Part shown: in pieces, positions 32,807 through 39,146 of the stretch | Position numbering within the stretch: the stretch's first letter is position 1 | Layout: each line of letters begins with the position of its first letter | Source: Deltaproteobacteria bacterium | GTDB taxonomy: Bacteria; Desulfobacterota; Desulfuromonadia; Desulfuromonadales; Geopsychrobacteraceae | Length of the DNA stretch: 39,146 bases | Direction: 5' to 3' | Assembly (NCBI GenBank): GCA_024276905.1 | Contig: JAJRWF010000088.1 | Coordinates: 1 to 39,146, forward strand | Made by a program: the position numbers and the translations under genes | Notes under the pieces: model-generated | What the model was told of the DNA's origin: nothing | The model's input: only the letters and a program-made list of their open reading frames with translations | Databases searched by the model: none

Positions 32807-35167
32807 TCAGTCCTTCTTTCCCGCATTAATTCTCACCAGTGCCTGCTCAAGAACCATATCCATATCGGCAACTGGCTGAAGTTTAAGGGCATTACGTAAG
32901 GAATCAGGGATATCAACTAAATTCTTGCGGTTCTCTTCCGGAAGCAATACGGTCTCGATTCCGCCTCGCCTGGCAGCCAGCAACTTTTCTTTTAAACCAC
33001 CGATTGCCAGCACTCTTCCACGCAGTGTGACCTCACCGGTCATTGCCACTTCGCGCCTGACGGCTCGGCCGGTGAGTGCCGATGCGAGTGCCGTCGCCAT
33101 AGTAATTCCCGCCGAAGGACCGTCTTTCGGGACAGCCCCTTCCGGGATATGGATATGAACGTCGATCCGGGTGTGAAAATCCTCCTCCAGCTCCAACGTC
33201 TTCCAGCGCGAACGAACATAACTGAATGCCGCCTGGGCTGATTCCTGCATTACTTCACCCAGCTTGCCGGTAATGGTCAGCTTTCCGCTGCCCGGCAACA
33301 AACTGACCTCAATACTCAGCAGTTCACCACCGACCTCTGTCCATGCCAGCCCCGTAGCAACACCAACCGTATCTGATTCTTCCTGAACACCGAAGTTATA
33401 TGGCGGCACCCCAAGATACTTCTCAACCTGCTTCAAACCGACACTGAAGGCGGTTCGCTGGTCGATCAGGCTCCGACGTGCCAGTTTGCGACAAATCGAA
33501 GCCAGAGACCGGTCCAGGCCGCGCACACCCGATTCCTTGGTGTAACGACGAATCACTTCCAACACCGCGGCATCAGAAAACTTGACCTCGTCCGATTTGA
33601 GCCCATGTGCCGCCGTCTGTTTGTGCAGCAGATAACGCCTGGCAATGTTGAGCTTTTCCTCTTCGGTATAGCCTTCAATATGGATTATTTCAAGCCGATC
33701 ATGCAGCGGACGGGGAATCGTATGAAGATTATTCGCCGTCGCGATAAACAGGACCTGTGACAGATCGTAATCAATATCCAGGAAATGATCACCGAACGTA
33801 TGATTCTGCTCCGGGTCCAACACCTCAAGTAAGGCCGAGGAAGGGTCTCCACGAAAGTCCGTACTCATCTTGTCAATTTCATCCAGCATGAAAACCGGAT
33901 TTTTGACCCCCACCTTGCGCAAGCCCTGGATGATCTTGCCAGGCATCGCCCCGATGTAAGTTCGACGGTGGCCGCGAATTTCCGCCTCATCACGGACTCC
34001 GCCCAAAGATATCCGCTGGAATTTACGACCCAGAGCTGTCGCTATTGAACGCCCGAGTGAAGTCTTACCCACCCCGGGCGGGCCGACGAGGCAGAGGATC
34101 GGCCCTTTGATCTGTTTGACCAGGGCCTGCACCGCCAGATATTCAAGAACACGTTCCTTGACCTTTTCAAGCCCGTAATGGTCCGCTTCGAGAATCGCTT
34201 CGGCCTTCTCCAGATCGTGCCGATCACGCGTCCCTTTGCGCCAGGGCAGAGCAAGCAGCCATTCGATATAATTACGCACCACCGTTGCCTCGGCCGACAT
34301 CGGCGACATCATCTTGAGTTTGCGCAACTCCTGACGTGCTTTCTCGGTCGCTTCGGCCGACATCTTCTTCTTATCTATCTGCTTCTCGAACTCTGCAAGT
34401 TCCTGTTTGAACTCATCTTTCTCCCCGAGCTCCTGCTGAATAGCCCGCATCTGTTCATTAAGATAGTACTCTTTCTGGCTGCGCTCCATCTGGGTCTTGA
34501 CCCGGCTGCGAATCCGACTTTCGATCTGCAGAATTTCAATTTCCTGCTCCAGAAGCTCAAGTAACTTCTCGAGACGCAGCACCACATTCAACTGGGCGAG
34601 AACTTCCTGACGGTCAGGAATCGGTATCTGCAGGTGGGCCGCAACGGTATCTGCACAAACTGACGGATCCTCTATCGAAGCCGCAGTGGCACTGACCTCT
34701 GCCGGAATTTGCTTGCTCATCCCGACATAATTGTCAAACGTGTTACGAACCGCACGCATAACCGCGCCGGCCTCAAGCGTCGAGGCCGGGATATCGGCGA
34801 GTCGCTCTGTTGTTGCCAGCAGCAGGTCCCCCTCATCACGCAACTCTTTCAATTGCGCACGCATCACGCCCTCAACCAGAACCTTGACGGTCCCATCTGG
34901 CAACTTGAGCATCTGTACAATCTTGCCACAGACCCCGAGATGGTAAAGATCGTCCAGGCCGGGGGACTCCGTCTGCGGATCCAGTTGAGTTACCAGAAAA
35001 ATCTGCTTATCGGTTTTCTCGGCGGCCTCAAGAGCAGCAATCGATTGCGGACGACCGACAAACAGAGGAGCGACCATATGCGGGAAAACCACGATGTCAC
35101 GGAGTGGCAACAGCGGGATGTCCTGGACCAGAGGGGTCAGATCATTTATCGAATCAGGAGAATTCAT
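32807..35167 (-). CDS. lon: Lon, ATP-dependent serine protease
   Basis: Lon degrades misfolded and short-lived regulatory proteins in the cytoplasm. The 786-residue protein has the full family layout: N-terminal substrate domain ([19 protein letters not shown]), coiled region, AAA+ module with Walker [12 protein letters not shown] near residue 360 and Walker [11 protein letters not shown], and a C-terminal protease domain with [15 protein letters not shown] holding the catalytic Ser. The catalytic Lys region ([14 protein letters not shown]) is also present. Length is normal. Lies downstream of clpX but separated by a terminator-like hairpin, so probably has separate control. Confidence 0.98.
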   Translation of the reverse strand: MNSPDSINDLTPLVQDIPLLPLRDIVVFPHMVAPLFVGRPQSIAALEAAEKTDKQIFLVTQLDPQTESPGLDDLYHLGVCGKIVQMLKLPDGTVKVLVEGVMRAQLKELRDEGDLLLATTERLADIPASTLEAGAVMRAVRNTFDNYVGMSKQIPAEVSATAASIEDPSVCADTVAAHLQIPIPDRQEVLAQLNVVLRLEKLLELLEQEIEILQIESRIRSRVKTQMERSQKEYYLNEQMRAIQQELGEKDEFKQELAEFEKQIDKKKMSAEATEKARQELRKLKMMSPMSAEATVVRNYIEWLLALPWRKGTRDRHDLEKAEAILEADHYGLEKVKERVLEYLAVQALVKQIKGPILCLVGPPGVGKTSLGRSIATALGRKFQRISLGGVRDEAEIRGHRRTYIGAMPGKIIQGLRKVGVKNPVFMLDEIDKMSTDFRGDPSSALLEVLDPEQNHTFGDHFLDIDYDLSQVLFIATANNLHTIPRPLHDRLEIIHIEGYTEEEKLNIARRYLLHKQTAAHGLKSDEVKFSDAAVLEVIRRYTKESGVRGLDRSLASICRKLARRSLIDQRTAFSVGLKQVEKYLGVPPYNFGVQEESDTVGVATGLAWTEVGGELLSIEVSLLPGSGKLTITGKLGEVMQESAQAAFSYVRSRWKTLELEEDFHTRIDVHIHIPEGAVPKDGPSAGITMATALASALTGRAVRREVAMTGEVTLRGRVLAIGGLKEKLLAARRGGIETVLLPEENRKNLVDIPDSLRNALKLQPVADMDMVLEQALVRINAGKKD

Positions 35168-35190
35168 GAATAGGCTTACCTGTATTCTGT

Positions 35191-35226
35191 CGCCTGAATT
35201 CGTACGACCAAGGGCAGATTCAGGCG
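35191..35226. repeat. 9-bp inverted repeat in the lon leader
   Basis: CGCCTGAAT (35191-35199) and ATTCAGGCG (35218-35226) are perfect inverted copies separated by 18 bp, 24-59 bp upstream of the lon ATG. It could be an operator for a heat-shock-type regulator (compare the CIRCE arrangement, 9-bp arms, though the arm sequence is not CIRCE) or an RNA hairpin. No role is proven. Confidence 0.5.
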
Positions 35227-35230
35227 GAAG

Positions 35231-35267
35231 GAAAAGAAGCGCGGTCCCCTGACACAGGTTCCGCGCT
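35231..35267 (-). terminator. Intrinsic terminator between clpX and lon
   Basis: On the minus strand AGCGCGG (35267-35261) pairs with CCGCGCT (35244-35238), with an inner CCTG/CAGG pairing, then TTCTTTTC. It is 37 bp past the clpX stop, so the tig-clpP-clpX transcript may end here and lon start separately. Confidence 0.65.
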
Positions 35268-35304
35268 CCAACAATAAGTCATATTTTCGAAAGATAAAGT
35301 ACGA

Positions 35305-36555
35305 TCAGGCGCTTTCAGCAACATCGTAGAGCACAATCGGATCCTTGCCGCCGACAATCACGTCCTCATTGATAACGACTTCCTTAACCTGATCCTGTGA
35401 TGGAATATCGTACATGATGTCGAGCATCGCATTCTCGATAATCGAGCGCAGCCCGCGGGCTCCGGTTTTACGCTCTAGAGCCTCGTGCGCAATGGCAACC
35501 AACGCCCCGTCCGTGAATTTCAACGTGACATTCTCCATTTCAAACAGACGCTGATACTGTTTGACCAGCGCATTTTTCGGCTCTCTTAAAATCTGGATCA
35601 GCGCAGACTCATCCAATTCGGCGAGGGTCGCGATCACCGGCAGACGTCCGACGAATTCAGGGATCAGGCCATACTTCAGCAGATCTCCAGGCTGGGTCTG
35701 ACCCAAAAGTTCGCCCAGATCATCTTCATTTTTGGATTTAACCTCAGCGCCGAAACCCATCCCCTTGGTCCCGATCCGTTTACTGATAACCTTCTCAAGA
35801 CCCGAGAATGCACCACCGCAGATAAAGAGAATGTTGGTTGTGTCGACCTTGAGAAATTCCTGCTGTGGATGCTTACGCCCTCCCTTGGGAGGCACGCTGG
35901 CCGTTGTTCCCTCGATGATCTTGAGCAGAGCCTGCTGGACGCCCTCTCCTGAGACATCACGGGTTATTGAGGGCGATTCCGATTTACGCGCAATCTTGTC
36001 GACCTCATCAATGTAGATAATGCCGCGCTGAGCCTTCTCAAGATCATAATCCGCGGCCTGCAAGAGGCTGAGAATGATATTTTCGACGTCTTCACCCACA
36101 TAACCGGCTTCGGTCAGGTTGGTCGCATCTGCAATTGCGAACGGAACGTCAAGCACCCTGGCCAGCGTCTGAGCCAGCAGGGTTTTCCCGCTCCCGGTCG
36201 GTCCCAGCAGCAGGATATTGCTCTTCTGGATCTCCACACCATCACTTCGGCCGATACTCTCGATCCGTTTGTAGTGGTTGTAAACCGCTACCGACAGGAC
36301 CTTTTTGGCCCGGTCCTGACCGACAACATACTCGTCCAGGGTTTCACGTATCTCCGCAGGCTTAGGCAGCTGAGCCGGGCCATCGTCTGAATTCTTATCG
36401 AGACGTGCTTCTTCGACAATGATGTCGTTACACAACTCAATACACTCATCGCAGATATAGACCGTGGGACCGGCAATCAGCTTCTTAACTTCTTCTTGTG
36501 ATTTGCCACAAAAAGAGCAGGTCAGGTTTCCCGACTGGCCATCTCTGGAACTCAC
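35305..36555 (-). CDS. clpX: ClpX, ATPase subunit of ClpXP protease
   Basis: ClpX recognises and unfolds substrates for ClpP. The 416-residue protein has the N-terminal C4 zinc-binding domain (CSFC at about 13-16, CDEC at about 35-38), Walker [13 protein letters not shown] near 116, the GYVGED pore loop, Walker [11 protein letters not shown], a CSE-like IGF-type loop region and the GARGLR sensor-2 motif. The length is normal. It follows clpP by 26 bp in the same direction. Confidence 0.98.
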   Translation of the reverse strand: MSSRDGQSGNLTCSFCGKSQEEVKKLIAGPTVYICDECIELCNDIIVEEARLDKNSDDGPAQLPKPAEIRETLDEYVVGQDRAKKVLSVAVYNHYKRIESIGRSDGVEIQKSNILLLGPTGSGKTLLAQTLARVLDVPFAIADATNLTEAGYVGEDVENIILSLLQAADYDLEKAQRGIIYIDEVDKIARKSESPSITRDVSGEGVQQALLKIIEGTTASVPPKGGRKHPQQEFLKVDTTNILFICGGAFSGLEKVISKRIGTKGMGFGAEVKSKNEDDLGELLGQTQPGDLLKYGLIPEFVGRLPVIATLAELDESALIQILREPKNALVKQYQRLFEMENVTLKFTDGALVAIAHEALERKTGARGLRSIIENAMLDIMYDIPSQDQVKEVVINEDVIVGGKDPIVLYDVAESA

Positions 36556-36581
36556 GTAACTATCCTCCCTGCTTCAGTTTT

Positions 36582-37166
36582 TCAGGATTTTCTTTCAACA
36601 ATGGAGTCAATGATACCATAGTCACAGGCGACTTGACTATCCATGAAGAAGTCGCGCTCTGTATCATCGGCGATCTTCTCGAACTTCTGGCCGGTATGTC
36701 TGGCCAGCAAGTGGTTGAGGGTTTCGCGCATGCGCAGTATTTCCTTGGCATGGATACTGATATCGGTCGCCTGTCCCTGAAACCCGCCTAGTGGTTGATG
36801 AATCATGACACGGGCGTGAGGCAGGGCGAAACGCTTACCCGGCGCACCTGCGGCAAGAAGAACAGCTCCCATACTGGCTGCCTGGCCGACACAAATGGTC
36901 GAAACAGGGGCCTTCAGATACTGCATGGTATCGTAAATTGCCATCCCGGCCGTCACGACACCACCCGGAGAATTTACATAGAGATGGATGTCGCGGTCCG
37001 GATCTTCTGATTCGAGAAAAAGTAGCTGAGCAATGATCAGATTGGCCATATGATCTTCAATGGCTCCCCCCAGGAAAATGATGCGGTCTTTGAGCAGGCG
37101 TGAATAAATATCATAAGCACGCTCACCACGGCCGCTGTCCTCTACCACCATCGGGACCAGACTCAT
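36582..37166 (-). CDS. clpP: ClpP, proteolytic subunit
   Basis: ClpP is the barrel-shaped serine peptidase that degrades substrates fed by ClpX. The 194-residue protein has the catalytic Ser in [11 protein letters not shown], the His in VMIHQPLGG and the Asp near [13 protein letters not shown] 37166 ([19 protein letters not shown]) is preferred over an upstream ATG at 37232 because it follows GGAGGG and matches the family start. It starts 4 bp after tig. Confidence 0.98.
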   Translation of the reverse strand: MSLVPMVVEDSGRGERAYDIYSRLLKDRIIFLGGAIEDHMANLIIAQLLFLESEDPDRDIHLYVNSPGGVVTAGMAIYDTMQYLKAPVSTICVGQAASMGAVLLAAGAPGKRFALPHARVMIHQPLGGFQGQATDISIHAKEILRMRETLNHLLARHTGQKFEKIADDTERDFFMDSQVACDYGIIDSIVERKS

Positions 37167-37170
37167 CGAT

Positions 37171-38508
37171 TCAACCCTCCTTCTCTTCTGCCTGCTCAGC
37201 GTCAGTAACGGGTTCCTCCACCACGGGCTCAACCTCGGTCACTTCGGCTTTGTCGACAAGAAACGCAACAACTTTTTCATGCAGAATCTGCGCGACCAGC
37301 CCCTCTTTGGCCTGAGGGTTGGCGAAATACGATTTAACCTGCTCTACCGGCGCATTCGACTGCTGGGCCAACTCTTCGATCTTGGCGTCAATTTCAGTAT
37401 CTTCTACCCTGATCTCTTCTTGCGTGGCAATCGACTCAAGAATCAGCTCACCACGTACCTGCTTGTCGGCCATTTCACGATATGCGGCCGCAAAACCCTC
37501 ATCATTCATGCCGAGCATCTCGAGGCTCATTCCCTGAGACTGGAGACGCTGGGTGAAATTCTGCTTGAGATGCTCCAACTGACTCTGAACCATTCCTTCA
37601 GGCACTTCAAACTCGTTGGCACCAACCAGCAGGTCCATCATCTGCTCCTGCATCTGGTTTTCGACCCGCTCGGTCTGCTCGCGGATACTATCTTCACGAA
37701 TCCGGTCCTTAAGCTCCTTCAACCCATCGAAACCGACCTCTTTGGCCAGGTCATCATTCGGTTTCGGTGTTACCTTCTCCTTGATTTCACTCAGCACGAC
37801 CTTGAATTTTGCGGGCTTGCCGGCAAGATCTTTTGACCCGTAGTTTTCAGGGAAGATGACTTCAACCTCCCGTTCTTCCTCACGCTTCATACCGACAATC
37901 TGCCCCTCGAAGCCAGGGATAAAACTCCCGGTGCCAAGTTCAAGCTGATAGTCTTTAGCCGTGCCATTTTCGAATGCTGCACCGTCAATAAAACCTTCAA
38001 AATCGATAATAACCGTATCACCCTCACGCGCTTTCTTGCGGCTGGTCACCTCAAGACTGCTGCGCGATTCAGACAGTTGCGTCAGGCGCTCTTCGACCAC
38101 CGACTCATCGAAGGCGAATTTCTCTTTTTCAAGCTTCAGTCCAGAATAACCTTGCGCGACAACCTCGGGCCGAATCTCAACCTCGGCTTCGTAGGTGAAC
38201 ACCTTCCCGTTTTCAAGTTTGGCAGAATCGACAATTTGCGGCTGCGAAACCGGGTTCAGCTTGTTCTCAATCATTGCCTTGTAGAGGCTGTCGTTAATCA
38301 GACTGCCGACGACATCGTCCTCCATACGTGGCGCGTACTGCTGCTCTAGAATTCTCCGCGGCACCTTGCCCTTGCGAAACCCTTTGACCGTCGCATTTTT
38401 GGCAATTTTACGATAGGCCTTCTCAATCTCCGTAGAGACCTGCTCGGCAGGGATCTCAACAATAAGCTTCTTCTTGATAGAACTCAATTCTTCGACGGTG
38501 ACATTCAT
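37171..38508 (-). CDS. tig: Trigger factor, ribosome-associated chaperone
   Basis: Trigger factor binds near the ribosomal exit tunnel and helps new chains fold. The 445-residue protein has the N-terminal ribosome-binding signature [16 protein letters not shown] near 44-59, an FKBP-like isomerase domain with [19 protein letters not shown] and [15 protein letters not shown] (about 155-245), and a helical C-terminal domain. A charged acidic tail (EEKEG) ends the protein. First in a tig-clpP-clpX unit on the minus strand. Confidence 0.98.
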   Translation of the reverse strand: MNVTVEELSSIKKKLIVEIPAEQVSTEIEKAYRKIAKNATVKGFRKGKVPRRILEQQYAPRMEDDVVGSLINDSLYKAMIENKLNPVSQPQIVDSAKLENGKVFTYEAEVEIRPEVVAQGYSGLKLEKEKFAFDESVVEERLTQLSESRSSLEVTSRKKAREGDTVIIDFEGFIDGAAFENGTAKDYQLELGTGSFIPGFEGQIVGMKREEEREVEVIFPENYGSKDLAGKPAKFKVVLSEIKEKVTPKPNDDLAKEVGFDGLKELKDRIREDSIREQTERVENQMQEQMMDLLVGANEFEVPEGMVQSQLEHLKQNFTQRLQSQGMSLEMLGMNDEGFAAAYREMADKQVRGELILESIATQEEIRVEDTEIDAKIEELAQQSNAPVEQVKSYFANPQAKEGLVAQILHEKVVAFLVDKAEVTEVEPVVEEPVTDAEQAEEKEG

Positions 38509-38530
38509 TACCAGGTCCTTTTAGTGCTGA

Positions 38531-38571
38531 AAATAAAAGTCTTAGCCCGGGTTTCACTGAAAACCGGGCTA
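38531..38571 (-). terminator. Hairpin between tRNA-Leu and tig
   Basis: On the minus strand TAGCCCGG (38571-38564) pairs with CCGGGCTA (38550-38543) around a 13-base loop, followed by a T-rich tract (AGACTTTTATTTT). It lies 41 bp past the tRNA-Leu 3' end and could end the tRNA transcript or attenuate tig. Confidence 0.65.
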
Positions 38572-38611
38572 ATTCTATTCGACATACCACAAACGGGCTC
38601 AATAGGTAAAG

Positions 38612-38696
38612 TGGTGCGAGAGGGGGGACTCGAACCCCCACGCCACGGGACACCAGATCCTAAATCTGGCGCGTCTACCAATTCCGCCACTCTCGC
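38612..38696 (-). tRNA. tRNA-Leu (TAG)
   Basis: An 85-nt class II tRNA: acceptor GCGAGAG, anticodon loop TTTAGGA (anticodon TAG), a long variable arm (TGTCCCGTGGCG region), T arm GGTTCGAGTCC and encoded CCA. Confidence 0.96.
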
Positions 38697-38697
38697 A

Positions 38698-38767
38698 AAA
38701 AACAAATGCTCACCTTCCACACCCACCAATCAAGTGTGACTGGCTCCCGGGCCGGAAGGTGAGCATT
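38698..38767 (-). terminator. 14-bp inverted repeat with T tract between tRNA-His and tRNA-Leu
   Basis: AATGCTCACCTTCC (38705-38718) and GGAAGGTGAGCATT (38754-38767) are perfect inverted copies with a 35-base loop. On the minus strand the hairpin is followed by TGTTTTTT immediately before tRNA-Leu, so it resembles a terminator or processing structure. The long loop makes a normal intrinsic terminator less certain. Confidence 0.55.
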
Positions 38768-38776
38768 GTCGTAAAT

Positions 38777-38852
38777 TGGGGTGAGTGAAGGGGCTTGAAC
38801 CCTCGACAACCGGAGCCACAATCCAGTGCTCTACCAACTGAGCTACACCCAC
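38777..38852 (-). tRNA. tRNA-His (GTG)
   Basis: A cloverleaf with acceptor GTGGGTG/CACTCAC, anticodon loop TTGTGGC (anticodon GTG), T arm GGTTCAAGCC and encoded CCA. The genomic base at 38853 supplies the expected extra G at position -1, opposite C73. Confidence 0.96.
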
Positions 38853-38868
38853 CGTAAAAAACTCGGCT

Positions 38869-38897
38869 ATCTTAAGGAACAGCATCTTCGTTGTCAA
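38869..38897 (-). promoter_or_regulatory. Strong sigma70-like promoter of tRNA-His
   Basis: On the minus strand a perfect TTGACA (38897-38892) and TAAGAT (38874-38869) are exactly 17 bp apart, about 16 bp before the tRNA-His 5' end. Confidence 0.72.
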
Positions 38898-38916
38898 CAG
38901 CAAAAACACACGATGA

Positions 38917-38993
38917 TGGCGCGCCAGGAAGGATTCGAACCCTCGGCCCTGTGATTAGAAGTCACATGCTCTATCCAACTGAGCTACTGGCGC
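38917..38993 (-). tRNA. tRNA-Arg (TCT)
   Basis: A 77-nt cloverleaf: acceptor GCGCCAG/CTGGCGC, D stem GCTC/GAGC, anticodon loop CTTCTAA (anticodon TCT), T arm GGTTCGAATCC and encoded CCA. Confidence 0.97.
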
Positions 38994-39049
38994 ATTGTAC
39001 GTTCAACTTTCGATCTGTCCTGCAATCGAACCGCTGCGACAGGGGCTTG

Positions 39050-39078
39050 TATCTAGCATGGGCGCCTGAGATTTGCAA
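39050..39078 (-). promoter_or_regulatory. Possible promoter of tRNA-Arg
   Basis: On the minus strand TTGCAA (39078-39073) and TAGATA (39055-39050) are 17 bp apart, about 57 bp upstream of the tRNA-Arg 5' end. The -10 box is weak. The remaining bases to 39146 show no gene. Confidence 0.35.
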
Positions 39079-39146
39079 TCAATAAATCACTGTCATTCCC
39101 AGCGCAGGATTCAGACTCGGATTAAATACCCAACCAAGTCACACAA

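Noticed and set aside
1-39146. CRISPR arrays, insertion sequences, prophage or plasmid functions
   Set aside because: No evenly spaced direct repeats, transposase, integrase or phage proteins were found; the tRNA-Asp pair is the only long direct repeat noticed.

Overview
The window looks like a chromosomal piece of an anaerobic, metal-reducing-type bacterium of the Desulfuromonadota (Geobacter/Desulfuromonas-like). The signs are multihaem c-type cytochromes, a family-2 ThiF, a tig-clpP-clpX-lon-HU block with tRNAs, many periplasmic lipoproteins and an hgcAB pair. The assignment is inferred from gene content only; there is no rRNA or marker tree here.

Layout. (1) 1-2578, plus strand: hgcA (5' end outside the window) and hgcB, the corrinoid protein and ferredoxin of mercury methylation, then a REC-GGDEF diguanylate cyclase with its own sigma70-like promoter. 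(2) 2583-17312, minus strand: a tightly packed run of 13 genes, most sharing 1-4 bp or up to 20 bp at their junctions. Transcription starts with a beta-helix/PQQ-propeller lipoprotein and a membrane spermidine-synthase-like protein. Three tandem modules follow, each pairing a triple carboxypeptidase-regulatory-like (Cna-B-like) domain protein with a parallel beta-helix (NosD-like) protein; a DUF3467 protein lies in the third. The run ends with a short OpuAC-like binding protein, a Tat-exported DUF362 protein, a NapH-NapG fused polyferredoxin and a DUF3047 protein. I do not recognise this as a described system, and it is the best candidate here for an undescribed envelope machine. Two of its genes carry lesions (an in-frame TAA and a one-base deletion). 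(3) 17407-19060: an FG-GAP/UnbV-ASPIC protein with its own promoter and terminator.

(4) 19278-21985, minus strand: an ArsP/YraQ-type permease, an FmdE-like protein, an AAA+ protein with ruined Walker A and B motifs, and a small unknown protein. (5) 22121-25919, plus strand: a TPP riboswitch with an intrinsic terminator driving thiF-thiS-thiG-thiH-thiE, followed by an SLC13-type transporter. (6) 27829-31962, minus strand: a PpiC isomerase, an NHL-repeat lipoprotein, a four-haem cytochrome and an eight-haem cytochrome, which look like an extracellular electron-transfer unit. (7) 31983-39078, minus strand: a tRNA-Asp/Val/Asp array, HU, lon, clpX, clpP, tig, and tRNA-Leu/His/Arg with recognisable promoters and terminators.

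How the parts may fit together: the thi operon makes the thiazole half of thiamin and joins it to the pyrimidine under TPP feedback, the tig-clp-lon block handles protein folding and turnover, and the cytochrome operon and beta-helix operon both build periplasmic or surface structures. Any functional link between hgcAB and the beta-helix operon is positional only; they run convergently and are not co-transcribed.
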